This document shows positions 19,993-32,583 of a stretch of 64,000 bases of DNA, piece by piece. The notes below the pieces were generated by a model. The model was not told where the DNA came from. It was given only the letters and a program-made list of their open reading frames with translations, and did not search any database. The stretch is from Cheiracanthium punctorium (taxonomy: Eukaryota; Arthropoda; Arachnida; Araneae; Cheiracanthiidae), in NCBI GenBank assembly GCA_038373885.1, contig JAWZYV010013031.1, positions 62,001 to 126,000 of the forward strand. The letters are read 5' to 3'. Each line of letters opens with the position of its first letter. Positions within the stretch are counted from its first letter, which is position 1. A program made the position numbers and the translations under genes.

Positions 19993-20869
19993 CTGGGTGG
20001 TCATAGAAAAACTTCCCCTATATGCGGTTTTTTTCCAGATATAACTTGAGTACGCGTTAAAACCCTTTAAAAAGTCCTATCACCAAGACACCCCCGTCCC
20101 TGGAAGGCAGCCCTTGCGTAGCTTTGCCACAATACAACACAAAAACAAAATCCCCGATGTATGGACCTCTAGTGGCCGTTCTGTTCAGGTAATCGAAATG
20201 AGATTTCAGGAATAGTTATTCAGAGGTATGCCACTGGAGATTGGGATTATTTTTTAAAGAGGTTACCGTAACAGCAACAAAAAAATTAGAAATTTTCCAG
20301 TGTCAATACCCACAAAAGTTGATCAGAGCATGAAAAACTAAATGGCCTTGGAACGATGCATGTATGACGAAAATTGGCGGCGTAGAACATTTACAAAGAA
20401 AAGCAATCTGAAGGACCCAAATCAACACTGGTAGAAAGTGCATTGTACAATTCGCATTCAATTTCTTGAATATACAGTAGAAATGTTTGACTAACACGAC
20501 AGTTGAAAACCTTTCATTCCAATAAAAATAATTTCCCTCTCCTCTCTTGGGCTGTCATTGGTTCGTTACAATGCTCTTCTTTGAAAATATTTTACGCCGG
20601 CAATTTCCGTCATATGAACAAAGTTTTAAAGCCATTTATTGTTTTTCAATGCCTTCATCAACTTTCCCATTAAAAAAAGTGGGTGCTGCCAATGGAAAAT
20701 TTCGAAATTTTTTCACTGAAACCGTAATCGTAAGACCTCTACTGTTTTAAACAACTCCAATCTCCAACGCGTGCATCTGAATAACTGCATTTCAAATCTC
20801 ATTTTGATTAGCTGAACGGAACAGTTACTAGAGGTCCTATATCAAGGAAGCTTTTTCATGGTCACCCTG
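19993..20869. mobile_element. Palindromic TA-flanked MITE, 877 bp
   Basis: Ends CTGGGTGGTCATAGAAAAAC and CAGGGTGACCATGAAAAAGC (inverted) lie next to TA dinucleotides at 19991-19992 and 20870-20871. Inside, most of the left half pairs with the right half: GGACCTCTAGT, AATGAGATTT, AGTTATTCAGA, TGGAGATTGG and AAATTTTCCA motifs appear in mirrored order. TA duplication suggests a Tc1/mariner-mobilised foldback. No coding sequence. Confidence 0.8.
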
Positions 20870-20871
20870 TA

Positions 20872-22884
20872 TATGTATTACTGTTGGTAGTGTTTATACT
20901 CCTGAGGACTTGTTCACGTTGGCATTTAACAAACCTATGTCGGAGAGTTATTTTCGCTTAAATGCAGGCATGCTCAGATCGTAAAGTATAATTTGCAATA
21001 TAAGGTTTTAAGTAACAACTTGACCAGTAATAACACTTATGGAGGACTATCAAAGACTATGCAGAGGAAAAAGATTTATTAATAAACTTACACCATCAGA
21101 TATATTTTCAAGAATAGATTTTTTTCAGTATTAGTCATGGCATAAATTACGTTAGTATGATATTGTATATATTTTATGCCAAATGACATGTAATTTGGAC
21201 CTGAATTTTTAAGTAAATCTTCCATGTATAATATGGTAAAAAAGGTAACTTAAAAGATCGGAAATTACTAAAAGGTTTAAAACAATGGTTGATTCAAAAG
21301 TGTCGGTGAAATTGAAAGTTTGCAATTATTATTTTCATTTGCATTGATTATGAATAGCAAGGTTTTTCGGTATTGTTTATGTTTTTACTGAAATAGACAT
21401 ATATTTTCTATATAAATCTGTGTGCAGATTAAAAGCCTGTGAATTACACCATTTTCATTACTTACTATCAAAACAAACTCAGACCTTGCGGGTACGTAAC
21501 CGGCCGACACCGGCTTTAACTACGACAACGCATAAGTTTAGGTATTTGTAAAAATATATTTACAGATCCGGTTAGATCATTCATCAGCATTTACCACATA
21601 TTGATATTCACGTATACAACGAACTTTTTGGCTAAATGTAGGAAACTGTCTAATTAGTGCTTCTGGTTTATAAAATGCCAAAGAAAATTTACTAACAGAT
21701 ATCTGATTCTCAGCACCAATCGCAAATGTTTATGTAAAAGTGCTCGTAAAACAGGAAAATATTTTCTAATTAATGAGTGTCAATTATTTTTAAAATCATA
21801 CTCCTATCGATTTTGATAATTCGATCGCTTTATGATGTTTCATTTAAATGGACAAAATACAGTTTTATAATCAAACTAATTCTATTTGTATAAATCACAT
21901 ATGGACAACCTCCAGCCACTCGGCCGTATGTGGCCCGCCACGAATTTTGATCCGGCCCGTGGAACATATCAAAATCTTGTATGAAACGGACATAAACTAT
22001 TCAAAATCCCATATAAATCTCAATTATACGAGACGTGACTTCGCCAACATCCTGGTTTGGCCCGCGACTTTGCTAATACCCTACAGTTTAACCCGCAACA
22101 TTTAAAGGTTGCCTATACTTGGTATAAAACCCTAGAAAATTAAATAATACTGAAAGAAGCCTAGAACTTTCCTTTATAATTAATGTGATATAGTAAAGTT
22201 ATTTTTATCTTACTGACAAATGATTCTAATTTAATTTTAAAAAAGGCTTAAAAGTGCATAAATAACTCCTTTTTATGAATCTGTCACTTATAATTTTTAA
22301 GAGGCAAAATTATTTTTGAGTTTTTTTCTGCTAACGTGAACACTGTCGTCTCTAAATTAGACAGATACCGAAATGTCTTTTCAGTGCGTTTTATTTTATA
22401 ACAGTGATTCATGACTGCGAATGACTGGTATCTTCAAAAGCAAGAAATATTAATTACGGTGAAATATTTATTTCTATATATCTGATATAAACTTTTTGCT
22501 TATTTCACAGCATTTAATTTTCTATGTATCAAAGGATAAATTTAAAGTACAAACTAAAAAACGCTAAAATATGAATTACTTCTGTGATCAAAAAGTATCC
22601 AGAATGCTTCATTTAAAATACATCTATAGTATGTATGTCTGTAAACTTACATCAAAAATTTTTAGGAGTTCTATGAAAATCAGGTAATCCTGATATTCAT
22701 TTTTATTTTATGTTACCTTCTAAAAATAGATTCATTTTTAATGAGATAAGAATTTTCATGCTGTTGATATTCCTAAACGGCGAATATTATTAAATCTTCG
22801 TTTTCTTGAGATTTTAATCAATCTTTCGACAACTACAACCTCGCAAGCTCCGTATTTACCTAATAATTTTGATCAAATATATTA
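20872..22884. other. Noncoding; weak hAT-like MITE at 21893-22112
   Basis: AT-rich sequence. The patch 21893-22112 carries GTGGCCCGCC, TTGGCCCGCGACTTTGC and AAAGGTTGCC, phrases typical of hAT-derived non-autonomous elements, but I could not define a target duplication. Nothing else recognised. Confidence 0.4.
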
Positions 22885-23245
22885 TATTAGGTATACAAAT
22901 TTGCTTCGAACTTTTTTCCCGCCATCCCGATTTGAGGTTTTTTTGTAAAAGAGTACATTTATGATTCAAAGTTGAAATAGCTTGTTGAGTCACTCCTAAT
23001 GATCGCGCAATTCTTCTTGACTTTCACAATAGTCTTACCTAAAATTCTGACTCTTCGAAAACCTTCTTTCTTCAACCACTATGCGGTCGTGCACGTGAAA
23101 ATCACCTTCTTTAAGAGTTGAAACCTCTCATGACACATTATTTCACCAATAGTGGCCTCAACATAGGTATTCGAGGGCATCCGTTGAGCTTCGGCAGATT
23201 TCTTCATATTAAAACAGAAAATTATAACCTTCCACAAATGAGAAT
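22885..23245 (-). pseudogene. mariner transposase, N-terminal fragment
   Basis: On the minus strand from about 23245: IIFCFNMKKSAEAQRMPSNT followed by a degenerate helix-turn-helix region (HERFQLLKK), then after a frame change KGDFHVHDR and, further on, SQEELRD. These are in the order of the mariner DNA-binding domain (the mauritiana-type LIFCFHLKKTAAE motif). Stops and shifts abound and the catalytic domain is absent. Confidence 0.65.
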
Positions 23246-23342
23246 TTGGCTGGTAAACTGACTTTTCCAATTGAGAATATAATTTAACGATGAAGACACA
23301 AATTGACTGATGTTTTATGGGTTTACTTTCACAGATGACCAA

Positions 23343-25960
23343 TTTTATTACATGATGTCTATGATCTATTTATTTGGACCATTACTTACTGCTGAAGCCA
23401 TCAACAGGAAAACGGTGGAAGCAAGATTCTACACCTAGTATTATCATAGTATTATCATAATAATAAACAACAAAATAAAATTAGCTATAGTACATGAAGA
23501 GTAATGAAATTTTCTCCATGTCTTATCACAGTTATCTGATGGGATGGGAGACCATTAAAATATGACTGTCGAGAGAAGTTTTAAAAAATCCAAGAACAAC
23601 TGGTGAAAAGATTTTTATGAACTTTTTAAGATTGTTAATAGATCAATAGATTGTTAATAGATTGTTAATAGATAATATTATCAAGAGAAAATTTCGTCAC
23701 GTCATTGTGAATTTATTGTACACACAAATTGCATCCCATCATCTTAAGTAAATTAATAATGAGTAAATCAAATCACACATTTGATTTATAATAAGTAAAA
23801 TCAGTATTATTTTCTTCTTTTGAAAATATAATAATTGAAGAAATGGTTGAAGCACTTTCGTCATGTGTATTTCCTCTTACTTTTAATATAACGATATCAG
23901 GATAGACACTTCTCAGTTTGCATTGAAATGTATGTTTTTGTTTTAAAATAAAACAATAAATTTCGTTTTCAAAAAAATTTAAACTTTATATATATAAGTG
24001 TCACAATCTACTTCTTTTAAATAAAAAGGCATAACATGACACTTTCATAACTTTGTGAAAGATCATATGTCAGAAATTTGGCCAACGCTTAGATGCGTGT
24101 ATTTTTATATCGTTAAATATTTCAGTCACTATAAGGGTGATTCTACAAGTATGAGAATATTTGGGATGTGAAAATTTTAAAAAAGAAAGCTATTTTAAAA
24201 ATCTTTTAAAAAATTCAGGAAAGCACTTCGTTGGTTGCATACTTAGATAAATCATCAGTAGACATTAATTGCTTGTATTTTACTGTACATTTGCATTCAA
24301 ATATCCGTGTTATCAAATTACACATGTATGCAAAGTTTCAGCTTTGCCGAACAATTGGAAATGGGTGAAAATTTGTATACAATTTTGAACTGGAACGACA
24401 TATACAAACGAAAAACATGAAAAGCTTGAAAAAAATTCCTGGGCAAGTTTTGCTCTTATAGGACCATCGAAAATTTTTGGGATTTTTCTACAAGTGTTGT
24501 TTTTGTTGAAAACCTTTCAGTAAGAAAAATCTTTAGAGGCCGTATGTTGGATTTTATTATTCATAACACTCTCGTATTATGTTTGCTAACTACATATGTT
24601 CGCATTTGAGAACTTGTTCAATTTTTATTATTAGGTCATTAAAATTTTTTATCCGAGATATTTGAGGACAAAGAAAATGAATGAGGGTAAAAGTTTGTAT
24701 TTGAAATTTCCCAGTTAAAATATAAAGATGTAAACGGTATTCAAAAATTAAGATCCAAACAAAAACATACAAAATATTAAGCCATAAACGTAGGTCAAGA
24801 CATTTCATAACTGTATGGCAATTGTAACTTAAAGTACCAAAGTAATTTTATAACAGATTTTCGTAAAATGAAAAGTCAAAGCAATTCATAAAAAAATTCT
24901 GTAAAGTTACTGGTACGTTGAAATGACTTTATATCATAATTAATTAGTGCATGATTCTTTATACACTAATTTTAGCATAATACACTTCGCATTATTGCAT
25001 TTCACTGAAAAAATGATTTTAGAGTGTATGATTTCGTTTAAGCAAACTAACAGTAAGTGTCAGTTGAGTTAAAACAGACGATTAAATACAAATTTAGAAT
25101 TTGTAAAATAATGAAAAGTTTTTAAAGTAGATAGTTGTTACGAGTGGTAATATTATAGCAGTCGGGAGGGTGGGACAGCGGGAGTGATGGGAAAATATCA
25201 GTTATGCCTAAAGGAAACATAATTTTTAATTTCTGATTTTCACACCACGTTTAGTAGCCATAGCGTAATAGTTATTGTATAAGCCGTTTCAGTAACAAAT
25301 TTCTGCGAGTTTATGTGACGAAAAAGGTGTTTTCATCACCAAAAGTAAATACCTTCTTATACTTTCGATGCAAGTTTTCAGTCTTATTTATTATAACTAA
25401 CAAAATTCTTCTTAATATTTTGAAGACCTAAGAACATAACTTTTATAAATTAGCAGTTCAGTTAGGCCTAACAGCTGGATATTTTTAGGAATACGTTATT
25501 TTGTACAGATTTTATCTAGAGGCAGGGATGGGAAACTGAAAAAGGATATTTTATTTCTAAACTGTAACAGAAGGAGGAAAAACGATGTGAGAAAATGAAA
25601 TTTTATCTTCCCACAAGAAACTGACTGTTCCATTATTGATAAAGAAGATACTACTGCAAAGCTCCATCCACAAAGACTGCTACCGAAACCAGTCATGCGC
25701 AAGCATATTTTTCATTTGATTTGGAGAATATGTTGAGACTGATTAGACAAGAGTAAGATATTTTATCTGATAAGATATCTTATCTGATATTTTATCTGCA
25801 TGTTATAGTATGCAATAAACCTTGGGAAAATAAATTATGCACTGTCTCTGTTCTTTTTAACGAACTTTTTGCGACTTTTGCGAACATTTTGCATAAATTT
25901 GAGCTTTTGAAAAGCCACACTCCTGCCTCACGTAAATGAGGGATGGGACATTTTTCTTAC
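23343..25960. other. AT-rich sequence, no gene seen
   Basis: No convincing frames. Small structures only: ATTGTTAATAGAT repeated three times at 23628-23675 and a short palindrome of (A)GATATCTTATC(T) type at 25758-25800. Confidence 0.5.
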
Positions 25961-25962
25961 TA

Positions 25963-26897
25963 CGTGGTCTGTTCAAAAAGTATAAAACCTTGGCCGGCAA
26001 GAATATATTTATTGATTTTGAAAACCGAAACCCTAGTCATCTTCAAAATTGTCTCCTTGGTAATATACGCACTTTTCCGAGCGCTTCTGAAGTTGTTGGA
26101 AATGATTTTGAAAAGCAGTTTTCGGAAAGGTGTGCAACCGTGCCGTTTCATTCCGCATAACGTATTCTCTTGGCGGAAATCGATTCCCTTTTAGACGCAA
26201 TTTCAGATTGGGAAATAGCCAAAAGTCACATGGAGCCATGTCAATTGAATATAGAAAATGACGACGCACAGGAATGTTGTGCTTGGTGAGGAATCAATTT
26301 TGTAAAATGGACATGAACGTCATCGTGATGGAGATGCCAAGATTTCGCTGCCCTCAGATTTCGTCGTTTTCGCCGCACATTATCACGAAGATGGCGAAGA
26401 ACCTCCTGGTAGAACTCCTTTGTGAGAGTTTGGCCTTCAGGTACATCACGGGAAACAAAGAAAACACTCAGCATGGCATTCACTTTGCAGCGGACCTGGT
26501 ATGCATTTTTTAGTCTCAGAGATGATGGATGCTGCCACTGTCATAAATGCATCCTAGTTTCTGGGTCGTACCCATAAACCCATCGTATTTGAAAACCTGT
26601 TAAATCTTACGAATGGTTGTCACTTTGTTGCCGATAAATTTGTAGCAAAGTTTGATGCAATATCACTGATCCAGTTTTTGTGCCATTTTACAAACATTGA
26701 AGTCCGACGACTGTTCACCACAAGCCTTCACTCTTCGGCCTATTGCCAACGGCTGACACTTTCTGCGAGCTTGAAAAAATTCATGACTATGCATGAGTGT
26801 CTCCTATACCTCTACATTGAAGAAAATCACTCACGCTCTATTAGTTTACGCGGGAAAAAACCTTGTAGAAACCTTGATACTTTTTGAAAAGACCTCG
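25963..26897 (-). mobile_element. mariner element, 935 bp, decayed
   Basis: TA at 25961-25962 and 26898-26899. The ends are inverted repeats with GGTCTGTTCAAAAAGTAT on the left and its near complement (ATACTTTTTGAAAAGACC) on the right, a mariner TIR type. The transposase lies on the minus strand and is broken. The size is somewhat below a full mariner (about 1.3 kb), so there are internal deletions. Confidence 0.88.
26033..26850 (-). pseudogene. mariner transposase pseudogene
   Basis: Minus strand. N-terminal traces near 26690-26600 (CIKLCYKFIGNKVTTIRKI), the middle frame 26241-26483 with VFFVSRDVPEGQTLTKEFYQ and SWHLHHDDVHVH (catalytic HHDN reads HHDD), and the C-terminal frame 26033-26269 with DMAPCDFWLFPNLK (catalytic DFWLF Asp) and the terminal GDNFEDD. 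At least two frameshifts and several stops. It belongs with the irritans-like mariners by the terminal motif. Confidence 0.8.
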
Positions 26898-27006
26898 TAT
26901 TTTAATTTGCCTATGTGATTAAGACATCAATAATTACAATCATGTTTGTACTTTTAAAATATATTAAAATGTTTCAAGATGTTATTTTGAAAATTTTAAT
27001 GTTGTA

Positions 27007-27221
27007 CACCCTCCAAAAAAAAAAGTATTCGAGCAAGAGAGAAATTTCCATCGTTAGTTTCGTATATTAAAAAATATTTATCATAGAATATGAATTAGGC
27101 TATGTATAAATAGGACTTTCCATATTTCTATCAAGTTGTGCGTGTTTCAAAAACTCAATTTTTATTTGCAAATCTAAAATAGAAAACTTCTCTCTTGCTC
27201 GAATACTTTTTTTGGAGGGTG
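27007..27221. mobile_element. Tc1/mariner MITE, 215 bp
   Basis: Flanked by TA at 27005-27006 and 27222-27223. TIRs of about 36 bp start CACCCTCCAAAAAAA and continue GTATTCGAGCAAGAGAGAA on both sides, differing only in A-run length. The interior is AT-rich and noncoding. Confidence 0.92.
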
Positions 27222-27223
27222 TA

Positions 27224-28229
27224 GAAGTAATTTATATAGGTGTTAAAAATTTCCCTCCCACCCCTACTCTCCTCTAACCATAGACTAAATGAGAATTTAA
27301 GCGTAACGTTTTTTTTTTTTCGTTTCGAAACCCCTACAGTCTACCCTATATTATTTATTCAGATATTTGTGAAATTCCAATAATTTTACTTCGATAAAGA
27401 AATACACGTTTTCCTATTTTCAGTCCAAAGACGATAGCACACTGTACTCATTTTTTCATTACAATTTGTGAATTCTGATTCGGACAATTGCTAAGATGAG
27501 AATATCGATCACTTTTTGCTGAAATTCAACTACAGACATGATACAGTTGATCTATGGTTTACAAAGTAAATCAGTCATAAGAAGTTTTATCGGAAAGAGT
27601 TAATTTTACAAATTCTTCCTTATTAATTGAATGATTATATTTTTTACATCTCAGCTGTAACATAAAATAAATATTCTACTAAAACGTATAGTTTATTTCA
27701 AATTTTATTCATTTTTAATTAGCTCGGTCAACCATGACTTGGAAAATCTTACACTGATTTAAGGTTTATTGAAACATTATCTTTACTGTATGGTATGAAG
27801 AAAGAATGCAAGTATAATTACAACTAGAAAATCTGTAATATACGTAGACTTTCCTTTCTGTTTGTAACTGCTACAAAATATGTGTATGATTTTGATGATT
27901 CTGTAATTGCCTATGTAATGAGAGATACTGCTTTTGTAATAAAAGTTACTAAACTTTGAAAAAAATAGTGTTGGGTATCTTTAAACAGCCAAGAGAGGCT
28001 CCAGACTGAATCGACGTAGAAGGCCATTGCTCTATAAATTGTTCAAAATGCAAACTCACCGTGTGAAACTGTGAAATGTATGGGAAACTGAATTTGTAAT
28101 ATGGGAAACTAAATTTTATAACAACATTTCGGAGCTTGAGGCCATGAGCCCCCTCACTGGAGTCGACCTTGTAAAGAACCAGGTTTGCTTAGATTGTACT
28201 TGGTGTTTAGTGTCACGATTACGAACTAC
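27224..28229. other. Noncoding sequence, no gene seen
   Basis: AT-rich sequence with no recognised coding or element termini. A polyT run lies at 27310-27321. Confidence 0.5.
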
Positions 28230-28231
28230 TA

Positions 28232-28443
28232 CACTGATGAGCAAAAATTCAGGAAAAAGTGGGAAATATTGCATTGTAATTCTTTAAGTTTTTTTCTTCA
28301 AGCTTTAGTTACCTTTTCCCATTTTCTTACATGCTGAAGATGTTACGGTACGACTTCTACCGATTTCATACACATGTGCGATGCGCTACGCTACATTCAA
28401 AAGAAAAAAAAACTACTTCGTCCCTAATTTTTGCCCTCTAGTG
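28232..28443. mobile_element. TA-flanked MITE, 212 bp
   Basis: TA at 28230-28231 and 28444-28445. Imperfect TIRs: CACTGATGAGCAAAAATT against CACTAGAGGGCAAAAATT, followed by AGG. Interior noncoding. Tc1/mariner-like by its TA duplication. Confidence 0.8.
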
Positions 28444-28942
28444 TAGTAAGGGTAGGATGTACGAAGATATTTTAAATTCACACTGAAAAGCGACAGTTGA
28501 TGACAGTTATTTATAGAAAAGTTTGACGTGTTAAATATTTCTACTATATAGCCATGATAGAGAAAAACGCTTCGATGGTACATTTTTCTTAAATATAAGT
28601 TTAGATGTAATTTTTAAACAATGTTATTTGTTTCAAGACAATACATAGAAATTGAAATAAACTTTAATCGTCTAGTTTGCCTTATTATACAGGGTGTGTA
28701 CAGTGTGGCCATAAATAAACTGCACGTGTTCAAGGGGTGCTGGAGAGAAAACTACCAGGAATATTTCAGTGAAACTTGGTATCTACACGTTTCAGAACAT
28801 GCGCAAGCCAAATATGCAATAAAAAAATCGCCATTTTCACCCGATAGATGGCGCTATATCGTGTTTCAATGCTTACAGATGTCCTATATGCAAATTTTAA
28901 GCCCATCGAACAGTGTAAAAGCACACTGAGTAGTGGTCCATC

Positions 28943-29083
28943 ATGACTCTGAATAAGAAGGAACGTGCATTGTTAGTGAAGATATTCTATCAGAATGGTA
29001 GCCATTATTCAGCTACTCTGAAAGAATACCGACGTATGAAACGATTCAGAAGAGGTCCAATGAGTGTCAATGAGAATAAATAA
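28943..29083 (+). pseudogene. Transposase N-terminus, DUF4817-like HTH
   Basis: ATG at 28943, 46 codons, stop at 29081. The sequence MTLNKKERALLVKIFYQNG ... LKEYRRMKRFRRGPMS matches the helix-turn-helix start of DUF4817-type mariner-like transposases common in chelicerates. Family similarity breaks off after GPMS, so the rest is deleted. Confidence 0.7.
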
Positions 29084-29324
29084 GGGTTTAATTGTTTTCC
29101 AAAGCATCTTTATGAATTAATTTGTGATCTTAATTTACGTTAATTTTTGATTACATGTTACTGCAAATGTTTAATTACTGAAGCGAATTGTATGGAATTT
29201 TGATAAACTGTAAATGATGTTTTATACTGTTTATATGCCCTTTAGAATGTCACTATGCTCTGTCTATCGGTTTTGGAAGTTGTATAGGCCACCGGTGAAG
29301 TTTGAAATACGGTACAGCTAGAGG

Positions 29325-29402
29325 TCTGCGCCGCACAAAAATTCGCGGCGGCGGCGTAACGACTTCAGAAACCCGGCGGCGGCGGCGCGCCGCGGCGTGG
29401 AA
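29325..29402. repeat. GCC/CGG-rich patch, first copy
   Basis: An extremely GC-rich stretch (CGGCGGCGGCG units, GCGCGCCGCGGCG) starting after TAGAGGTCTGCGCCGC. A similar patch with TAGAGGTATGCGCCGCCGC lies on the minus strand at 32495-32583. Both follow a GG(T)ACAGC... or GTACCTAGAGG lead. Shared origin likely, class unknown. Confidence 0.6.
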
Positions 29403-29511
29403 AAATTATTGAAAATGGGCATATGCGTACAAACACACACACACACCTATGTATAAACTGACGTTAAAAGACTTTTTAAGACTATGAAAACTAGTCTTGA
29501 GTACGTATGAG

Positions 29512-29732
29512 TTTCTGTTGTTGTGGGATTACGGCCAATTAGCTACATGTGGGCTCTAGGACGAGGTGTGGAGTGCTCTCCGTGGGGGTCTTTCTAAGGG
29601 GTCCTAAAAAGCATTTCGGAGGAAACGACGGAAAACTCCGAACGGTTAGGTCGGCGGATGCGACCTGGGTTTGAACCAGGCACCTTCCGTCTCCCAGTTC
29701 AGAGCACTATGCGCTCGGCCAGTGGTTGGGCT
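29512..29732 (-). repeat. tRNA-derived SINE, copy 1
   Basis: Minus strand: A box (TGGCCGAGCGC, complement at about 29711-29722), B box GGTTCAAACCC (complement at 29668-29678), then the family body CGACCTAACCGTTCGGAGTTTTCCGTCG, a CCTTAGAAAGACC motif and a CAACAACAG tail. The same body occurs at 37705-37975 and 57636-57868. Transcription would be by RNA polymerase III, movement by a LINE. Confidence 0.8.
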
Positions 29733-30267
29733 CCAGAGTATGAGACTGCCGTTTCGGTGCACTTTTAAAACATTTCTAATGTAAAACTGAAACAATAGAT
29801 TTTTATCAAACTCGCATAGGTTTATATTGCTCTTATAGCACATTCACGATACATTTAGCTGTTAGTGTACAATTCATACAGTTGCTTTTAAGCGTTTTTT
29901 TTTCCCCACAACCTTTTCATGAACCATTCCAAATCTATAATTTTCTTTTGAGGTATAAAGCAATGTTTAAGCAGTTTTTAAAGCAACCAAATTACGCCAT
30001 TGACTCAAAAAATTGAAATGGTATCTAGTGTTATGAGTGTACTTACTTACTAGTGTTAAACCTTTTACAGACCGAATTCAGATCCAGCCATATTTTTAAT
30101 TCGTTTTCTGCATATTTTGCCTTCTAATGCGTTAATTAAAGGATATTAGTCATTTAAATGGGGGAAAATTGTATACAGTTTTCCCTGTGTTCGCAATTGT
30201 GAGCATTGATCATTTCTGACTAATGACTTCTGACAAACTTTTACATTGGTTTCAAAAACGGAATTAG

Positions 30268-31531
30268 CATAGCTGCCAACCGTTCCGTTTCTAACGGAAC
30301 ATTTCCCACCACCAGGGATAGAATCTTGTGATTTTTTTCGGTTGTCCATTGGGCAATCATTAAAATTAATTTGGTTGCCTGCAAATGAAGATTCTTGCCC
30401 ATAACATTTTCGCTACACAAATTTTTTAAGACCGTAGCAATGAACATGAGTTGACAAACGTTTATTCATAAAATTGTCATTACTATGCGGAAATGAATAT
30501 AGAAATATAAAGAAGTTCAGAATTAAAATAGGAATAGGAGACTGCATTTTGAAGCTACGGAATAACAATGGATATAGTTGTTTTTTCTTGGTTGCCCTAA
30601 GGGTATCTGAATTTTTTGTTTTACCTCCGCTTTCTTGCCTGTCACTTTGGAATAATGCAATGAGAGAGGTTAAACGATCGGTGACGCTACTCAGGTTGCC
30701 TACCTTTCTGGGAATGAAGAAAATTTAAATTAATATATTTAATAACTAGAACTGTTAATAAATCCTGGTGTTAGAATGTAAAATTGATAAAAACTGTATA
30801 ATAACTCACTGTGGATAAATACCATTTATGGATGTTTCATATGTTTTCCTCCTCTAGATCGTTAAAAAAAAATCTAAAACAACTAATCACTCTATTTTAA
30901 AAATAGTTTGTTTTCAATTCAAGCCCTCTCCACTTTTTTTAAAAATGAAATATATATACATAAAATAATTTCTCCACTTAAAAAGGTTAAAAGATTTAGG
31001 TGCGGAACTTTGTTTTTAAGTCTTTATAAATTTTGAAAAAGAAAACAAAGCTACTAAATTTAGCTAAAACTCATTATAAATTAACAGCTGATTATTTTAT
31101 ACCCTTACCATAAAAATATGGACATTAATAGTTGCAATATATTTTATTTAAAAAGAAATCATCCTTTTAAGTTTTTCATGCCCCTTTATCATGAGTTCTG
31201 AATTTAGTAGATTTGGTTTTTCATTTTAAATGTGCTATTATATGTGTGTGTTACTATACAAAATTTTTGTTAATTTAACATTCCAACATCAGTATTTGTT
31301 AAGAGTTCTTGTTTTAAAATATATCGTTCGTATCTGAGGGTAGATGGGTAACGTAAGTGGTCCTACATATCACTTCACCTCTCCCTTTCGACCCCTGCCC
31401 ATCACTAATTTTTCTAATTTTTCGTTGGCAGTTGCATCTTAAATCAAGTCCATATTTTTAATTCAAAATAAAATTTTTCATAAATAGTGGTGGAAAATGA
31501 TCCGATAAAATCGGAACGGTTGGCAGCTATG
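30268..31531. mobile_element. TIR element with CATAGCTGCCAACCGTTCCG ends
   Basis: A 20-bp terminal inverted repeat CATAGCTGCCAACCGTTCCG at 30268-30287 is repeated exactly inverted at 31512-31531. A small hairpin (GTTCCGTTTCTAACGGAAC) is at the left end. The interior is AT-rich with only short frames. I found no flanking duplication, so the superfamily is open. Confidence 0.7.
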
Positions 31532-31555
31532 ATATAGTGATGGGTAGCTTAAATC

Positions 31556-32095
31556 TGTGCACTCCAACCTTTTTATCGCCACGAACCGGTCAACGTTTGA
31601 TAATTATACTGCGGCCTGCTGAGGGTGGGAGGGCGAGGGCGAGGGCGTTCAATGTTTCTAATTTAGACTGGTTTGATTTAATAACTTTAATTTAATTGTA
31701 TTTAAACATGCCTGCAAAATGAAATACAGTTACACACACACACGAATAATAATAATAATATAAATAAAGTGATATAACATTTTAACCGGCAGAGTTGTTG
31801 TCTGGAATAGTTTTAAGGTAAGAACATTTATTCTCTATTTTATGACTGAAATTTTAATTCATGATCTTGATATCTTTAATAAACAGCAAAAAGAAAAGAG
31901 AAATGTTAAAAGAATTACAATATTTTTTCTGTTACAAAGGTATAAATAAACACAAACACGACAAAGTCTCAAAAAACCGAGAGAAATGTACCAAAGTAAA
32001 TAAAATCCAAAGAATTTAATGTTCCTTGGCTGCCCGGCACTATTTGATCTGAGGACAGGGACCGGTCCGTGGCCCGGGGGTTGTGGACCAATGGC
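31556..32095. mobile_element. hAT-like MITE with ACCGGTC motifs
   Basis: The left end carries CTCCAACCTTTTTATCGCCA and CGAACCGGTCAACGTTTGAT, and the right end GGACCGGTCCGTGGCCCGGG and GGTTGTGGACCA, the mirrored ends of a widespread hAT-type non-autonomous family. No clear target duplication. Inside are a GAGGGC repeat at 31628-31645, a short AAT-type microsatellite at 31746 and noncoding sequence. Confidence 0.6.
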
Positions 32096-32494
32096 TAGAA
32101 TAATAAGTGAAATATTAAGAATTAATGAAAGATTTATTTTTAAATTTAAATAAAGATATGAATTAACCTTAAAGGGGGGGAATAAAGATAGCTCTGTACA
32201 AATTTATGATAATGGATAATTTTATGATTTTTTTTTCCAGTTTCCCACTAAGGATAGAAATTCAACTTGCGTTTCAACAATAAAGTCAACTTTTAATTTT
32301 ATCTGCTATTTTTTTCAAGTCAGTATTGATAACATTTAATTTTTCAAAATTTTTTTAATTTCATGTTCTCAATTGGGAACACTGGCCAATAAAAGGGTAA
32401 GAAGTATCCAGAAAAAAAATAAGCAGTTGAAAGTTTAGGCAGAATTTTTAAAAAAGTTTTGAAGCCGATTGTACGCTGTGGTATGCAATCGGCG

Positions 32495-32583
32495 TTCTTT
32501 GTCGGCGCTCCGGCCTAGACCTCGGCGGCGGCGGCGTGGTACAAATGCCCGGCGGCACGGAGCGGCGGCGCATACCTCTAGGT
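32495..32583. repeat. GCC/CGG-rich patch, second copy
   Basis: CGGCGGCGGCGTGG and CCGGCGGCACGGAGCGGCGGCGC embedded beside the inverted right end of the long-TIR element. It is the partner of the patch at 29325-29402, in the opposite orientation. Confidence 0.6.
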
